Shown: positions 17,500 to 26,911, numbered from the stretch's first letter. The stretch: 64,000 nucleotides of DNA from Pseudorhizobium tarimense (GCF_022968135.1 NZ_JALJRA010000017.1:42278-106277), one strand, 5' to 3'. Numbers and translations: made by a program. Notes: a model not told the origin generated them from the sequence alone.

Positions 17500-17945
17500 A
17501 GCGGGATCCTTGCAGCAGGGATGGTCATTCCAAGCCCGACGCTAAAGACGAGCCACCCGAAAACCGCCATGAACATGGCCAGCCACACTGTTCGCTTCGA
17601 GACTCCCTGGCGAGATCCGAAAGCTGCGATAAGAGTGACGACGAAGAGCGTCGGCATCATACCGAAGGATTTGATCATGAGCGTGAACGAGATGACTGCT
17701 GCAAGCACCGCAGCCGGCGCGCGATAGGATGCCTTGATCCTCGAAGGAACCCTATTCCGCAGCGAAAGGCCGCAGAGGACAAGGCCGATCATGACCGAGA
17801 CGACTGCCACAGCTGCTGGAAAGGCTCCGGGGCCTGTCAGACCGGGATCGTCGGCGAGAAGCTGTCCGGCTTCCAGCGCAAAGGGCAGGCTGATGCCGAT
17901 GACAATGAGGCCTCCCAAGAGGTTCGGCTTGTTTATTGGTCTCAT
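17496..17945 (-). CDS. tctB: Tripartite tricarboxylate transporter small membrane subunit TctB (second copy)
   Basis: 149-residue membrane protein with four hydrophobic helices. The start at 17945 (MRPINKPNLLGG) is fixed by the strong ribosome site GAGGAGGAGA directly upstream; an open frame to 18050 overlaps the preceding gene and is not needed. The early motif LTGPGAFPAAVAVV is typical of the TctB family. It overlaps tctA by four bases. The order tctB-tctA without tctC is unusual but known, since Bug-type binding proteins are often encoded elsewhere. Confidence 0.88.
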   Translation of the reverse strand: MRPINKPNLLGGLIVIGISLPFALEAGQLLADDPGLTGPGAFPAAVAVVSVMIGLVLCGLSLRNRVPSRIKASYRAPAAVLAAVISFTLMIKSFGMMPTLFVVTLIAAFGSRQGVSKRTVWLAMFMAVFGWLVFSVGLGMTIPAARIPL

Positions 17946-17973
17946 TCTCTCCTCCTCGGCGCCTCGCCAGCCA

Positions 17974-19758
17974 CTACCCCTGCCGGTCAGCGTAGCCTCC
18001 CTCGACAAGCACATCGATGAAGACACGCCCGCCGGCCTTGACCCGTCCAATGGCCTTTGGAAGAAGCTCGATGAGCGCCCGCTCGTCCGTTACGGGCCCG
18101 TATGCATCGAAGCCCTGTGCACGCGCTATCGCTGCGTTGTCCACGGCGGGATCGATCCGCTGTCCAATCCACTTGTTCTCCACTGGCCGGTCCCGTTCGA
18201 TAGCAACCCGCTCCTGGTGAACCTCGTCGTTGAAGTAGGAACGGTTGTTGGCAACGATGAATAGGACCGGAACATCCATGTGCGCGGCCGTCCAGAGCGC
18301 CTGCATACCGATGGCGAAGTCGCCGTCTCCTATGATTCCGACCACCATCCGGGCGTGATCTTTCAGAGCGAGCGCCGCTCCGACCGTGTGACCGGGACCG
18401 CTGCCCACGGTTCCGCCAGCGTCCTTCCCAAGAAAGGAAAGCGGATGATCGAAGTCACAAGCCAGCGGGGACCACCCGAAGGGCAGCCTCGCGAACGTAG
18501 AGGGAATCCCCTTCAAGGCAGATGTCACGATGAAAGAGAGATCCGCCACCCGCATGGGCCTATCTCCGAGTGGCTGCTGGCGACGTGACGCGGCCGCCAC
18601 ACCCCAATGGGGCCCCTCCGACCGCCTGTCGGGCACAGCATCCGTGCCAATCGCCGCGAGCAACTGGCTTACAACCTCATCCGGGTCGGCAAGCACGGGT
18701 ATGTCGACCGCTGCCAGGGCCTGATGATCGGTCGACCAGCCATTCGCGAGATAGCCATCCAGGGATACGTTCGCGATGCGCGCTCGGATCGGGGCTTGTG
18801 TTTGGCTGCCTCCGCTCCTTGCCGAGAGAAAGCCCGCAAGATCGTGCCAGTCGAAACTAATCACGAGGTCCGCCCTTGCGAGCAATTGGCACTCCGCCTC
18901 CGTCGGGCGTTCACCCACCGGCGGCAGAATGTGAGAGGGGTGCATGGTTGGGAACACTGCTGCCGCGTGCAGGCCGGACAAGACTGTTGCACCGGTCCTT
19001 TCCGCAAGCGCCACACGTGCTCCCCAGGCGTGAAGGCTGCGGCTGCCTCGGCCGAACAGGAAAACCGGATTGCTGGCACGACCGAGCGCGGCAATCAACG
19101 CGTCAATGGTCTTCGGCGTGGCTCCCGGCGGCTCTGCCGGCTTGAAGCGTTCGACGGGAGGTATAACAACTGGCTGAGTAAGCTCCGTTTCCTGAAGCGT
19201 TCCGTCGAGGCAGAGATAGACAGGCCCCCTCGGCTCGCTTCGCGTGATCTGATCCGCGCGAAGCAAGGATTCCACCGCAGCTTCAGCCGACGCCGGAAGG
19301 TCGTCCCATTTTACGAAGTTGCGGACGAGCGCCCCCTGATCTCGCGCCGTGTGGACCCAATCTATCCACGGACGGCGCCGATGCGCATCCACCGGCCCGG
19401 TGCCGCCGATCACCATCATCGGCTGGCGGTCGCACCACGCATCAAAAATACCCATGGCTCCATTCAGGAGGCCGACATTGGCATGCAGGGCAACGGCCAT
19501 GGGGCGACCGGCGGCACGAGCATAACCTTGTGCTATGAAGACGCTCTGAACCTCGTGGAGGCACATCACGAGCGTAGGCCCCCGGTTGCCCAGGTGATTG
19601 ACGATGCTGTCCTGAAGACCCCGAAAACTTGAGCCGGGAACGAGGGCCAGATAGTCGTAGCCAAGGGCGCGCAATCCGTCAGCAATGACGTCGCTCCCCC
19701 ATCTCTTCTCGAAGGATACGCATTGGCCGGCGGCTTGCTTGGATACAGGGTTTGTCAT
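17974..19758 (-). CDS. Thiamine-diphosphate-dependent enzyme, acetolactate synthase/2-oxoacid decarboxylase superfamily
   Basis: 594-residue enzyme with the three-domain layout of this superfamily. Glu69 (LHEVQ) is the residue that activates the thiamine ring. The central domain is at about 215-375. The cofactor-binding signature starts GDGD at 477-480 and ends NN at 504-505. It resembles benzoylformate decarboxylase and acetolactate-synthase-like proteins rather than true anabolic AHAS, and has no partner small subunit. It heads the minus-strand operon before tctBA. An aldehyde dehydrogenase is divergently encoded 247 bases away, which suggests a 2-oxo acid is decarboxylated to an aldehyde and then oxidised to an acid. 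Substrate unknown. Confidence 0.88.
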   Translation of the reverse strand: MTNPVSKQAAGQCVSFEKRWGSDVIADGLRALGYDYLALVPGSSFRGLQDSIVNHLGNRGPTLVMCLHEVQSVFIAQGYARAAGRPMAVALHANVGLLNGAMGIFDAWCDRQPMMVIGGTGPVDAHRRRPWIDWVHTARDQGALVRNFVKWDDLPASAEAAVESLLRADQITRSEPRGPVYLCLDGTLQETELTQPVVIPPVERFKPAEPPGATPKTIDALIAALGRASNPVFLFGRGSRSLHAWGARVALAERTGATVLSGLHAAAVFPTMHPSHILPPVGERPTEAECQLLARADLVISFDWHDLAGFLSARSGGSQTQAPIRARIANVSLDGYLANGWSTDHQALAAVDIPVLADPDEVVSQLLAAIGTDAVPDRRSEGPHWGVAAASRRQQPLGDRPMRVADLSFIVTSALKGIPSTFARLPFGWSPLACDFDHPLSFLGKDAGGTVGSGPGHTVGAALALKDHARMVVGIIGDGDFAIGMQALWTAAHMDVPVLFIVANNRSYFNDEVHQERVAIERDRPVENKWIGQRIDPAVDNAAIARAQGFDAYGPVTDERALIELLPKAIGRVKAGGRVFIDVLVEGGYADRQG

Positions 19759-20005
19759 TCATTCTTTCCATCGAGGCTGAGCTACCGGTGCTACAGCCTG
19801 AGGATTAGACAGGCCTGGATCAGAAACAAGCGAGCTGATGGAAAACTAATAGCCAAGACAGCATGATGGATTGCCGGCGCCTGCCTTGCGTCCATTGTTA
19901 TCGGGCAGCACCCAAATCGAATTTGCCCGCTTTACCGTTCGCTCCTTACCGTCGACGTGACTGATCGGCCCGCCTGGGCGATGCCAGACTGCGAAAGGAC
20001 TAAAA

Positions 20006-21478
20006 GTGAGTATCCAGGGCCTGGACTTTGACCTCCACAAAGCACGCAACCTTATCGATGGCGAACTGGTGGACGCCATCGATGGCGCACGATACGACTC
20101 GATCAATCCCGCCGACGGCTCCGTCCTCGGATCGGTTCCCAGAGGGAAGGCTGCGGACGTGGATCGCGCTGCCGCGGCAGCTGAGCGCGCGCAGCCGGGC
20201 TGGGCCGGGCTGACCGTACCGGAACGAGCCGCCTATATGCGACGGCTGTCGGCGGCACTGCGTAACCATGCCGACTCTATGCTGGATATCGAGGTTCGCG
20301 ACACCGGCAACACGATAGGTGAGATGCGCCACGACATCGCGAATGCAGCCAATCAACTCGAATACTATGCCGGTCTTGGCTACGAGCTGAAGGGCGACAC
20401 CATCCCGGCGACGCCGGGCAATATCCACATGACCGTTCGGGTGCCCTATGGAGTCGTGGGCAAGATCGTTCCCTTCAATCACCCGCTGATGTTCGCCGCA
20501 GCAAAAATCGCAGCTCCCCTTGCTGCCGGTAATACCGTGGTTGTGAAGCCTGCGGAACAAAGTCCTCTTTCAGCCTGCTATCTGGCCGAACTCTGTGCGG
20601 CGATCTTTCCACCAGGGGTGGTCAATATCGTGACGGGATTCGGCAGCGAGGCCGGCGATGCGATCGTGCGCCATCCCCGCATCAAACGGATTGGCTTCAT
20701 CGGCTCGGTCGAGACGGGAATGCTTATCCAGCGCCGGGCCGCAGAAGTGGCCATCAAGCAGGTTTCCCTCGAACTCGGCGGCAAGAACCCGATGATGGTG
20801 TTCCCGGATGCCGACCTCGATAAGGCAGCGGCGGCAGCGGTGCGCGGCATGAACTTCGGCTGGCAGGGCCAATCCTGCGGCTCAACGAGCAGGCTCTTCC
20901 TTCACGCGGATATTCACGACAAGGTTCTTGCTGATGTCGTCTCTCGAATTCAGGCCCGAAAGATCGGCGATCCGCGCGACCCAACCTCCGAAGTGGGCCC
21001 GATCAACAACAAGGCCCAGTACGAGAAGGTCCAGCGCTTCGTCCGCGTGACGCTCGAAGAGGGGGGCAAGCTCGAGACCGGAGGCCGACGGCCCGATCAG
21101 TCAGATCTGCCTCAAAGCGGCTATTGGTGGGAGCCGACCGTGTTCTCGAACATGCGCCCGGAGATGACCCTTGCGCAGAAGGAGGTGTTCGGCCCTATCC
21201 TGGCTATCTTCAAGTGGACTGACCTCGACGAAACCATCCGGATCGCCAATTCGCTCGAATATGGCCTGACTGCTTCTGTCTGGAGCCAGAACATCAACAC
21301 CGCACTCACGACGGCCAGACGCATCGATTCGGGATGCATCTGGGTCAACGGTGTTGGCACTCATTTCCCTGCAGTTCCCTTCGGCGGACGCCGCAACTCG
21401 GGCACGGGCAGCGAGGAATCCTTTGCCGATCTTTTGAGCTATACGGAAGAAAAGGCGATCAACATCCTGCTCGGTTGA
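20006..21478 (+). CDS. NAD(P)-dependent aldehyde dehydrogenase
   Basis: 490-residue ALDH. The general base Glu256 lies in LELGGKNP and the nucleophile Cys291 in GQSCGSTSR. The cofactor region has VPFNHP in place of the usual PWNFP, with Asn158 retained. The C-terminal part has the family motifs KEVFGPIL and PFGGRRNSGTGSE. The start is GTG at 20006 after AAAGGAC. Its closest look is betaine-aldehyde or phenylacetaldehyde-type dehydrogenases. Divergent from a ThDP-dependent decarboxylase, it likely oxidises the aldehyde that enzyme produces. The shared 247-base promoter region and the LysR gene 90 bases downstream suggest coordinated control. Confidence 0.93.
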   Translation: MSIQGLDFDLHKARNLIDGELVDAIDGARYDSINPADGSVLGSVPRGKAADVDRAAAAAERAQPGWAGLTVPERAAYMRRLSAALRNHADSMLDIEVRDTGNTIGEMRHDIANAANQLEYYAGLGYELKGDTIPATPGNIHMTVRVPYGVVGKIVPFNHPLMFAAAKIAAPLAAGNTVVVKPAEQSPLSACYLAELCAAIFPPGVVNIVTGFGSEAGDAIVRHPRIKRIGFIGSVETGMLIQRRAAEVAIKQVSLELGGKNPMMVFPDADLDKAAAAAVRGMNFGWQGQSCGSTSRLFLHADIHDKVLADVVSRIQARKIGDPRDPTSEVGPINNKAQYEKVQRFVRVTLEEGGKLETGGRRPDQSDLPQSGYWWEPTVFSNMRPEMTLAQKEVFGPILAIFKWTDLDETIRIANSLEYGLTASVWSQNINTALTTARRIDSGCIWVNGVGTHFPAVPFGGRRNSGTGSEESFADLLSYTEEKAINILLG

Positions 21479-21567
21479 GACGTCACCCGGGGAAGCTGCC
21501 AATATTGCTAGGCGCGTGGCGATTATCAAAGTAGACTTGCGTCAGGCAGCATTTTGGGAGGAATGGC

Positions 21568-22848
21568 TTGTCGGTCCCAACCTTACCTAACCTCAGGCAC
21601 CTGCGCGCCCTGAGCCTGACCGCACGCCACAGCAGCGTCAATCGCGCTGCCGCGGAAATCTGCCTTTCTCAACCGGCTGTCACGCAGGCGATCACGAAGC
21701 TTGAGGCAGAGCTCGGAACGTTCCTTTTCGAGCGAACAAGCAGCGGGATGTTTGTCTCCGACTTCGGCACGATCATCATCAATCGCGTTGACAGGGCCTT
21801 AGAAATCCTGGGGAAAGCCATCGTAGCGGCGTCCGGGGGAAGCCCGGATAGCCCGCCGCGCGATCCGTTGCGGCATATCACCACCGCACAGTTGCGGGCG
21901 CTGATGGCTTTCAAGGACTGCGGCAGCTTTGAATCCGCTGCGAATGCACTGAGCATTTCTCTTCTCTCCATGCAGCGGACTGTGGCCGCGCTAGAAAGAG
22001 TCGTTGGTGCAAAGCTCTTGCTGCGCTCGGGAAGGGTCCTTCTTCCCTCGGCTGCAGGCGAGATACTCGCCCGTGGCGCGAAGCTTGCTGCTCGCGAGAT
22101 CGAGGTGGGAACTGAAGAACTCGAAAATCTGCGCGGGTACAAGACCGGTCGGATTGTCATAGGCTCGATGCCGCTGGCACGGGTCGATCTCGTGCCGCAT
22201 GCCGTCACTAGCCTACTACGCTCCTTCCCGGATATCAGCGTCAGGATTACAGAGGGTCCATATGCGTCACTGATCGCAGCCTTGCGTAGCGGCGACTCCG
22301 ACATGGTGGTTGGCGCCTTGCGGAATACGGAGACGTACAAAGACATCGAAGAGCGGCTGCTGTTTGATGATGCCCTGTCCGTGGTCGTCAGAAGCGCGCA
22401 CCCGCTTTGTCGCTATGAGAGCCTGTCTCTCGCAGACACGATCGGTTACCCGTGGGTGGTCCCGCCGACCGGCACACCGACCCGGGACATTTTTCACAAA
22501 GCTTTCCGTTCAAGGGCTCTCATGGAGCCAAAGCGACTGGTGGAGGTCAGCTCCAGCGTCTCGCTGCGCGCCTTCCTCGTAGAAAGTGACCGCATTGCCT
22601 TCGTGTCCCGGCGCCAGTTGCACTACGAAGAGCACCAGGGGCTTGTAAAGGTGCTGCCCATCGATCTGCCCGAGGCTCACAGGCCGATTGGCGTAATGTT
22701 GAGGCGCGACTGGAAGCCGAGCGCCGCCCAGTCTGATCTTCTCACTCTCCTGAATGCTCCCAAAGGCGCCGCCGATTCGCATTCCCAAGTCATCTCACCC
22801 GTGGCCGTCAGAAGAACTCGAACGGGTACCTCCCTGGCACAGGGATGA
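21568..22848 (+). CDS. LysR-family regulator with duplicated N-terminal helix-turn-helix
   Basis: 426 residues, about 120 more than a standard LysR protein. Two winged HTH regions are visible: the first at about 8-68 (RAAAEICLSQPAVTQAITKL and LFERTSSGMFVSDFG) and a second at about 104-165 (FESAANALSISLLSMQRTV and LLLRSGRVLLPSAAG). An effector-binding domain of normal size follows from about 190. The first unit is the better match to a DNA-binding LysR HTH; the second is more diverged but keeps the whole pattern. The start is TTG at 21568, with GGGAGG six bases upstream. It probably controls the neighbouring aldehyde dehydrogenase and hydroxyacid dehydrogenase genes. Its 3' end overlaps the convergent dehydrogenase by 41 bases. 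Confidence 0.88.
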   Translation: MSVPTLPNLRHLRALSLTARHSSVNRAAAEICLSQPAVTQAITKLEAELGTFLFERTSSGMFVSDFGTIIINRVDRALEILGKAIVAASGGSPDSPPRDPLRHITTAQLRALMAFKDCGSFESAANALSISLLSMQRTVAALERVVGAKLLLRSGRVLLPSAAGEILARGAKLAAREIEVGTEELENLRGYKTGRIVIGSMPLARVDLVPHAVTSLLRSFPDISVRITEGPYASLIAALRSGDSDMVVGALRNTETYKDIEERLLFDDALSVVVRSAHPLCRYESLSLADTIGYPWVVPPTGTPTRDIFHKAFRSRALMEPKRLVEVSSSVSLRAFLVESDRIAFVSRRQLHYEEHQGLVKVLPIDLPEAHRPIGVMLRRDWKPSAAQSDLLTLLNAPKGAADSHSQVISPVAVRRTRTGTSLAQG

Positions 22849-23815
22849 AGTTGTCCGTCAGGCCGTCGATTGCCGTAACACCCATATGCCAGCGTGCCTC
22901 GACTGAGCTTGCCCCAATATGAGGTGTGGAGATCAGGTTTGGAAGCCTGAGGAGGTCATCCTCTGACGTCGGCTCCTCTGCAAAGACATCGAGCGCCGCC
23001 GCCGCAATCCAGCCTTCCGACAGGGCGCGGTGAAGAGCCCTTTCATCAATGATTCCGCCTCTTGCAGTATTGATCAGCACGCAGTCCGGGCGAAGGCTTC
23101 GCAACCGGCCCAGGTCATAGAGGTTGCGGGTCGTCGGGTTTAGGCCCAGATGGATCGACAACACTTCCGATCGAGCTGCTAATTCTTCCATATCGACCTG
23201 TTCGACGCCATGATGGACATAGAAGTCAGACCGATCCTTGTTGTCACAGCCCAGCACACGACATCCAAAAGGCTGCAGCAGGCGGATAAATTCCTGGCCA
23301 ATCTCGCCTACTCCGTGGACGCCGACGACACGGCCGCTCAACTGACGGCCAAGTCTTGTAAGCGGTCTTTCGCCGTTGCGCATGGATAGGTTGCATTCCA
23401 TGACATGCCTGAGAGCCGCCATTGCCGTACATAAGGCGAGTTCGGCAACTGCCCTCTTGTTGACACCTGGTGTCCAACCGAGACGCACTCCATGTTTGCG
23501 CATGGCGAGTGGATCGATCTGGTCCAGGCCCACCCCGAGCTTTGAAACCACCCTCAGGTCCGGGAGGGCTGAAAGGACGCGATCGTTGATCTTCTCGAAG
23601 GAAACAATCGCCGCATCGTGACCACGGAGGTAGGCGATGGTCTCCTCTTCCGACCGATAGTAGATGTCGCCTTCCACATTCACCTTCGCGCCCGGATAGC
23701 CTTTCTCCAGGCGAGCAACCAGCCCGGGGTGTTGTGCGAAGGAGACTGCCGGAACCGCCACCCGACTCACGGGAGGCAAGCCTGCAGAGCGATCCTTGAT
23801 CCGCAATTCTCGCAT
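22808..23815 (-). CDS. D-2-hydroxyacid dehydrogenase, phosphoglycerate dehydrogenase-like
   Basis: 335-residue NAD-dependent oxidoreductase. The cofactor loop GVHGVGEIG is at about 165-173, and the catalytic triad appears as Arg252 (TARGG), Glu281 (AEEP) and His299 (PHIGA). GVGLDQID (94-101) is the usual hinge region. It converts a 2-oxo acid to a D-2-hydroxy acid or the reverse. It is convergent with the double-HTH LysR gene and overlaps its end by 41 bases. An unrelated enzyme of the same family is broken at 11330-11910, so this intact copy may cover a similar step. No regulatory ACT domain is present, which argues against serine biosynthesis. Confidence 0.9.
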   Translation of the reverse strand: MRELRIKDRSAGLPPVSRVAVPAVSFAQHPGLVARLEKGYPGAKVNVEGDIYYRSEEETIAYLRGHDAAIVSFEKINDRVLSALPDLRVVSKLGVGLDQIDPLAMRKHGVRLGWTPGVNKRAVAELALCTAMAALRHVMECNLSMRNGERPLTRLGRQLSGRVVGVHGVGEIGQEFIRLLQPFGCRVLGCDNKDRSDFYVHHGVEQVDMEELAARSEVLSIHLGLNPTTRNLYDLGRLRSLRPDCVLINTARGGIIDERALHRALSEGWIAAAALDVFAEEPTSEDDLLRLPNLISTPHIGASSVEARWHMGVTAIDGLTDNFIPVPGRYPFEFF

Positions 23816-23999
23816 GAACTCTCCTCCCCCAGATTGGCTGACCGCGGTGGGGCCTCATGGTGGACCAGGTCCTGAACCGAAACCAGATTTGACGCCAGGC
23901 AGTCATATACATCTTATCTAACTGACAGGAATTCGAATTGGGGCAGCAGCACGAACTTGGGCATGGTTGGATGTAGAGCAGCCGGCGCGGGAGCTTCGC

Positions 24000-24641
24000 T
24001 TGATCGACCTTTACACTTGGAAGACGGCAAACTGCCAGAAGGTCAACATCGCGGTCTGTGAACTGGATCTCGAGGTAGCGGTTCATCCGGTGGACATCAA
24101 TGCCGGTGACCAAAAGGCGGTCCAGTTCCTGGCGATCAATCCGAATGCAAAGGTGCCGGCAATCGCAGACAAGACCGCGGGAGTCACCCTCTCAGAATCG
24201 GGCGCCATACTTCTATACCTGGCAGGCAAGACAGGACGCCTGGTGCCGCAGGATGAGCCGAGTGCCTGGCGCGCCAGGCAATGGATATTCTGGCAGATGT
24301 CCGCTCTTGGACCGACTGCCGGGCTGGTCACTCATTTTCGGCAAGATCGCACACGAGGCGACTACGCGCTCACCCGCTTTTCGGCGGAGCTCTCCCGGCA
24401 GTTCAAGCTCCTCGACCTGACCTTGAAGACAGACGGCTTTGTTGCCGGAGACTATTCGATGGCCGACATCGCCATCTGGCCATGGATTGCCCGCTTTAAA
24501 AGATCGGGGATGGACCTGGAGGACTTCCCGAGTCTGCTGCGGTGGTACCGCGAAATCGCCCAGCGACCAGCGGTGAACGCAGGGTATCGAATGCTGAACG
24601 CCAGCGCTGCGATACCTATACCCGCTGAGACGGCGGTTTGA
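24000..24641 (+). CDS. Glutathione S-transferase-like protein
   Basis: 213-residue cytosolic protein with the thioredoxin-fold N-terminal domain (about 1-80; IDLYTWKTANCQKV, NPNAKVPAI, LSESGAILLYLA) and the helical C-terminal domain (about 88-205; DYSMADIAIWPWI). The SESGAI stretch is the glutathione gamma-glutamyl site. It resembles YghU/YfcG-type nu-class enzymes, which have disulfide reductase activity. I start at TTG 24000 because GGGAG stands six bases before it and the length then fits; a TTG at 23967 in frame is an alternative. It precedes a lone TctC gene by 24 bases and may detoxify or isomerise a pathway intermediate. Confidence 0.85.
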   Translation: MIDLYTWKTANCQKVNIAVCELDLEVAVHPVDINAGDQKAVQFLAINPNAKVPAIADKTAGVTLSESGAILLYLAGKTGRLVPQDEPSAWRARQWIFWQMSALGPTAGLVTHFRQDRTRGDYALTRFSAELSRQFKLLDLTLKTDGFVAGDYSMADIAIWPWIARFKRSGMDLEDFPSLLRWYREIAQRPAVNAGYRMLNASAAIPIPAETAV

Positions 24642-24665
24642 GAAAGCAAATGAACGGAGGAGAAC

Positions 24666-25649
24666 ATGCCTGTGAAGAGAGTCACGAAGAGGGCCACATC
24701 CGGCCTCGTAATGCTGGGACTTACACTGGGACTTGTCGGCCCAGCCAACGCGCAAGAATATCCCAACCAGCCCATAAAGTTTATTGTGGGTTTCGCCGCC
24801 GGCGGCTTTGCCGACAGCATGGGCCGCGTGATTGCCCAGGCCATGTCAGAAAATCTGGGCCAGCCAGTGGTCGTGGAGAACCAGGGTGGCGCGGGCGGCA
24901 ACATTGCCGCTGCCAATATCGCTGCGGCCCCAGACGATGGATACACGGTGCTCGTCACGACCGCCGGCATTTCCCTGACCAAGGCTTTGGGAACAAAAGT
25001 CGAGTATGACCTTGCAGACCTGACGCCAGTTGCGATCCCAGTTTCTTCACCGGAGGTTCTGGCGGCAAACCCACAAGTACCTGCGTCCAATCTTGCCGAG
25101 CTGATAGAATGGGCAAAGGCGCAGGATAAGGTGACGCTGGGCTCCGCGGGCAAGGGAACAAGCTCGCAGATAACTACCAGCTACTTCCTCAACGAGGTGG
25201 CCGGGCTCGAGAATGTCGTGGAAGTGACCTACCAGGGCGGCGGACCGGCCAATCAGGCGGCGATTGCCGGGGAAGTCAATCTAGTTGGCTCATCGAATTC
25301 CGCCTACCCATTCATCCGCGAAGGTCTCCTGAAAGGACTGGCAATCGCCGATACGACCCGGCACGACGCCATCCCGGATGTCGGTACGTTCAAAGAGCAG
25401 GGCTTCGATGGTGTCATTGCGTCGTCATGGGTCGGGCTCTTTGTGCCGGCCAGCACGAATAGCGAAATCGTCGAGACATTGAACGCGGCAGTGAACAAGG
25501 CCCTCGACGAACCTAATGTCATCAAGAGCTTTCAAATGGCAGGCGTGAAGACGGAGAAGCGGGATGTAGCAGAGACGAAGGCGTTCTTCGAAGAAGACAT
25601 CGCCTCGTGGAGCAAGATGGCCTCCGCTGTCGGCGGCACCTCCAAGTAA
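24666..25649 (+). CDS. Tripartite tricarboxylate transporter substrate-binding protein (TctC/Bug), unpaired
   Basis: 327-residue periplasmic binding protein. A signal peptide covers about residues 1-29 (ending GPANA). The mature start QEYPNQPIKFIVGFAAGG and the motif ENQGGAGGNIAAA identify the Bug family. It is not next to tctAB genes; the only unpaired tctBA is at 15991-17945 on the other strand, about 7 kb away, and is its likely partner. It is preceded by a GST-like gene and followed by a class II aldolase, all on the plus strand, so it may bind a carboxylate that the aldolase later cleaves. It shares little with the other TctC at 5260-6234 outside the family motifs. Confidence 0.92.
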   Translation: MPVKRVTKRATSGLVMLGLTLGLVGPANAQEYPNQPIKFIVGFAAGGFADSMGRVIAQAMSENLGQPVVVENQGGAGGNIAAANIAAAPDDGYTVLVTTAGISLTKALGTKVEYDLADLTPVAIPVSSPEVLAANPQVPASNLAELIEWAKAQDKVTLGSAGKGTSSQITTSYFLNEVAGLENVVEVTYQGGGPANQAAIAGEVNLVGSSNSAYPFIREGLLKGLAIADTTRHDAIPDVGTFKEQGFDGVIASSWVGLFVPASTNSEIVETLNAAVNKALDEPNVIKSFQMAGVKTEKRDVAETKAFFEEDIASWSKMASAVGGTSK

Positions 25650-25727
25650 GTTGAGGTTCAGTCAATCCTCCAGCGGCCGGCGGGAGATCCGCCGGCTGCG
25701 AACTGCACTTTATCTATCGGAGTAATC

Positions 25728-26474
25728 ATGAGCGACTTGCCGAAGAAAGGGCGACACGTTGAACCGGGGCGGCTGGCGGATCTCGCCGCCGCCAGCCGCA
25801 TCCTTGCCGATCATGGCGTCGTCGATGGCTTCGGTCATGTCTCCATGCGTCATCCTGATGCACCGGACCGTTTCCTGATGTCCCGTTCTCTCGCACCGGC
25901 CCTGGTCACGCCGGCCGATATCCAGGAATATGATCTGGATTGTACGCCGACGAGAAAGGATGCCGCCAACGGCTTTTTGGAGCGGTTCATCCACGGAGAG
26001 ATCTACAAAGTCCGCCCGGACATCCATTCGATCGTCCATAGCCATTCGCCGTCGGTAATTCCGTTCTCGCTCGTTCGCCAATCCATGCGCGCCATGTTCC
26101 ACAACGCGGCCTTCCTTGCCACAGAGGTCCCCGTCTTTGATATCGCCGAAGAGTTCGGCCCGACTGACATGCTGGTGTGCGATTGCCCTAAGGGAGCGGC
26201 GTTAGCGCGAACGCTTGGCAGGCGGGACGTGGCTCTCATGCGGGCTCACGGTTCTGTCGCGTGTGGCCCCACGCTTGAAATCGCGGTTTTTCGTGCCGTC
26301 TATACCGAAGTGAACGCCCGCATTCAGCACTGGACGCACTCGCTCTGCTCAAAGGGTGCTATCGCAGCGCTGACGCCGCAAGAAGGAGATCTCGCAGATG
26401 GCCCGAACAGAACAGCGGGCATGCGGGCCTGGGATCTGTGGCGGACGCAGGCAAGGGACAGATATGGCTGGTAG
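25728..26474 (+). CDS. Class II aldolase/adducin-domain protein
   Basis: 248-residue protein with the class II aldolase/adducin head domain. The three zinc-ligand positions are visible as the HSH motif in SIVHSHSPS (about 99-105) and MRAHGSV (about 161-167), with FGHVSMRHP at 35-43 near the N-terminus. FIHGEIYKVRPDIH supplies the catalytic glutamate region. Family members cleave phosphorylated or free hydroxy-carbonyl compounds (fuculose-phosphate aldolase, OtnC-type decarboxylase). There is no kinase gene nearby, so an unphosphorylated hydroxy-oxo acid is possible. It is the last plus-strand gene of the catabolic island, 78 bases after the unpaired tctC. Confidence 0.9.
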   Translation: MSDLPKKGRHVEPGRLADLAAASRILADHGVVDGFGHVSMRHPDAPDRFLMSRSLAPALVTPADIQEYDLDCTPTRKDAANGFLERFIHGEIYKVRPDIHSIVHSHSPSVIPFSLVRQSMRAMFHNAAFLATEVPVFDIAEEFGPTDMLVCDCPKGAALARTLGRRDVALMRAHGSVACGPTLEIAVFRAVYTEVNARIQHWTHSLCSKGAIAALTPQEGDLADGPNRTAGMRAWDLWRTQARDRYGW

Positions 26475-26911
26475 TTTCTTCTGGCACCTTTGCCCGACGT
26501 CCGAGCCCCCTCTCGAGAAGTTCAAGCGCGTTCGGACGGATCAAGAGGAATGCCATCTGCATGACCGGAGCCGTTCACCTTTGAAGCAGCGAGCATCATT
26601 CATATTTCAGCCAACTTCCGCCGCAATGAGGCCAGCCACGCCCACACCCGCTTGGAACAGGTCCGCCTCAAGAGGCGTGCACTCATGCGACACCCTTTCG
26701 GAGAGGAAATTTAAAAAACCAACGCATCCGAGGTAAACCTGCGGGTCGTCTGCAGCTCCTCCGTATGCTGCAGCGCTACCTTTCTATGAAGGATTGTGGA
26801 GTTATTGGATGGCGGACCACAAGCAGCCGTTCTTCATCCCGCTACCGGGCTTGGCCGAGGGGCTGGAGCTGCGCTTGGGGGGGAGCCTGACCTGGTTCTT
26901 TGTCATCCTTC
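26475..26911. other. Gene-free region after the catabolic island
   Basis: About 440 bases between convergent genes (class II aldolase and the LysR-TrpD2 fusion). Short open frames exist but none has a ribosome site and recognisable content. I see no clear terminator with a T-tract. Confidence 0.6.
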
